A stretch of 7,265 nucleotides of DNA from Akkermansiaceae bacterium UBA985 (GTDB lineage Bacteria; Verrucomicrobiota; Verrucomicrobiia; Verrucomicrobiales; Akkermansiaceae). The translations under genes were made by a program, and so were the position numbers. The DNA is taken from the NCBI GenBank assembly GCA_002292185.1, contig DBBL01000148.1:1-7265 (forward strand). The letters run 5' to 3'. Under the pieces are notes generated by a model. It was not told where the DNA came from. It searched no databases and worked only from the letters and a program-made list of their open reading frames with translations. Below, in pieces: positions 6,407 to 7,265 of this stretch (its first letter is position 1; every line of letters starts with the position of its first letter).

Positions 6407-6904
6407 CGATCCCGGGTCAAATACCTCAGGGTCGTAATCATCGTCCATCCACTCAGCATAGCCAGCAAGGCATTCCTTGTAGCCAAAGGATCCTCCGCAG
6501 TCTTCTGGCGGGCAGGCTCGTTCGCCGCCCAGCATCTTAAGCGTGTTCTCACCTTCCTTTTTTTCTTCGATGACAAGTTCGTGCGTCCAGTCATCAAAAA
6601 AATCATACCGATACATCAGCCGAACAGGTAATTTACGCCGCCCTGCAAACTGCGCGATCGTGATATCCTTTTCATCGGTAAATTCATCTCCAGGCCCTAC
6701 TTGCTCATTGGTATTGGCAATCACTTGCTTGAGGTGGCGGCCCTTGCCATAACGAAACTGATGGGCCTGCTCATCATTCCAACCCATCGCCTTTTGGATA
6801 ATCTGATGCAATTCAGAAAAAGTGGCTGTCTCGGGCACAGAAAACCTTCGCCACACCTGCGGGTCGGTTTCATAGAGGAAAATTTTAAGAATGTAAGAGT
6901 TCAT
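6395..6904 (-). CDS. Plasmid pRiA4b ORF-3 family protein
   Basis: The protein has 169 residues from ATG 6904-6902. The family signatures are present in order: YILKIFL (4-10), PQVWRRFSVPE (15-25), ELHQIIQKAMGWND (31-44), YRYDFFDDWTHEL (98-110), GGERACPPEDCGG (126-138) and the acidic tail YDPEVFDPGSV (157-167). The family is named after an ORF on an Agrobacterium rhizogenes plasmid but is widespread on chromosomes. Its biochemical function is not established and I assign none. The protein is soluble, with no signal peptide or membrane segment. It lies downstream of the helicase gene on the same strand and converges with the SDR gene. A palindrome sits 32-55 bases before its start. An 8-base tandem duplication places its stop codon. 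No well-placed Shine-Dalgarno is seen: AAGGTG lies too far upstream. Confidence 0.93.
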   Translation of the reverse strand: MNSYILKIFLYETDPQVWRRFSVPETATFSELHQIIQKAMGWNDEQAHQFRYGKGRHLKQVIANTNEQVGPGDEFTDEKDITIAQFAGRRKLPVRLMYRYDFFDDWTHELVIEEKKEGENTLKMLGGERACPPEDCGGSFGYKECLAGYAEWMDDDYDPEVFDPGSVKL

Positions 6905-6935
6905 AGAAAAACGTATTAATCACCTTGATGCTGAA

Positions 6936-6959
6936 ATACACGGAAAATTTTCCATGCAT
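6936..6959 (-). promoter_or_regulatory. Palindrome (dyad) between the helicase and pRiA4b-like genes
   Basis: The centre is a perfect 12-base palindrome, GGAAAATTTTCC (6942-6953). The arms extend six more positions each way, and the two imperfect positions are G-U wobbles in minus-strand RNA but C-A mismatches in plus-strand RNA. This favours a structure in the minus-strand transcript, downstream of the helicase stop. No U-run follows, so it is not a standard intrinsic terminator. It may be a processing or attenuation hairpin, or a DNA operator for the pRiA4b-like gene that starts 32 bases further on. Confidence 0.45.
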
Positions 6960-6983
6960 ACAGATTGCTCGACGACCCAATGA

Positions 6984-7265
6984 CTAGTCAAACATGCTCT
7001 TCAGATCGGCAAAGAAGTTATCCGTCTCCTCCTCGGTAGCCTCGGCTCCCATGATATCATCGTAGTCGTGCTGCTCAACGTATTTGTCATCTAGCTCCAT
7101 CAAAAACTTACTCGCCTCGCCGGCTTGCTGCTGACCCCATTTTGTCCTTACAGAACACCAGGTCAACGTGCAGCGGTCCTGAGCTCGGGTGATGCCCACA
7201 TAGAGCAACCTGCGCTCCTCGTCAGACGTGCCCTCTTCAATACTTCTTTTGTGGGGAAGTATGCC
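6984..7265 (-). CDS. UvrD/Rep-family superfamily 1 DNA helicase, C-terminal fragment (5' part outside the window)
   Basis: The minus-strand frame is open to the window edge and gives the last 93 residues, ending at TAG 6986-6984. It starts GILPHKRSIEEG, continues DEERRLLYVGITRAQD and then has EASKFLMEL. The GxLPHxxS segment and helicase motif VI (YVGITRA, whose Arg contacts ATP) identify the 2A domain of a 3'-5' superfamily 1A helicase. SKFLMEL plus the preceding C-x-x-R pattern look closer to Rep than to UvrD/PcrA. Such helicases restart replication forks or act in excision and mismatch repair. The tail ending NFFADLKSMFD is short and acidic. I leave the gene symbol open because only a seventh or so of the protein is visible. 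Confidence 0.92.
   Translation of the reverse strand, partial: GILPHKRSIEEGTSDEERRLLYVGITRAQDRCTLTWCSVRTKWGQQQAGEASKFLMELDDKYVEQHDYDDIMGAEATEEETDNFFADLKSMFD

Overview
The window looks like chromosomal DNA of a free-living, mid-GC bacterium. A marine or aquatic Verrucomicrobiota member (Opitutae / Puniceicoccales-like) is the best guess. The grounds are the style of the large secreted protein (bacterial-repeat, fibronectin-like and Big-like modules), the absence of Shine-Dalgarno motifs before every visible start, and the housekeeping genes at both edges. The taxonomic call is inference; no marker in the window fixes it.

Layout, left to right. (1) 1-294 (+): the last 97 codons of leuS, leucyl-tRNA synthetase. 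(2) 295-504: a 210-base spacer with one weak promoter candidate. (3) 505-5136 (+): one very large gene for a 1543-residue secreted multidomain protein, made of a signal peptide, a jelly-roll-like N-terminal domain, a proline linker, a roughly 780-residue core I cannot assign, two tandem 71-residue bacterial repeats and three small C-terminal modules. (4) 5137-5244: a short spacer holding a 15-codon remnant of a second, diverged leuS 3' end. (5) 5245-5598 (+): a small VOC/glyoxalase-fold protein. (6) 5640-6341 (+): a short-chain dehydrogenase/reductase, 41 bases downstream and probably co-transcribed with the VOC gene. (7) 6395-6904 (-): a pRiA4b ORF-3-like protein, convergent with the dehydrogenase. 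The 53-base gap between them shows no convincing terminator. (8) 6984-7265 (-): the C-terminus of a UvrD/Rep-type superfamily 1 helicase, upstream of and on the same strand as the pRiA4b-like gene, with a strong 12-base palindrome in the gap.

The most notable feature is the architecture around leuS. The last 15 codons of leuS occur twice: once as the true gene end (247-291) and again at 5197-5241, directly in frame with the VOC start. The two copies differ in 11 of 15 codons but by only one conservative amino acid. This points to a second leuS tail that evolved under selection, probably in another lineage, and not to a recent duplication. A 9-base direct repeat (AGCAGAGCT at 308-316 and 5176-5184) brackets the giant gene. 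Together these suggest that the leuS-VOC junction was a recombination or insertion site and that the giant secreted-protein gene is accessory cargo placed there. No integrase, transposase or terminal inverted repeats are visible in the window.

The genes do not form an obvious pathway. The giant protein probably acts outside the cytoplasm (surface, matrix or polysaccharide-related). The VOC and dehydrogenase proteins are generic cytoplasmic enzymes of unknown substrate. The edge genes serve translation and DNA repair or replication.
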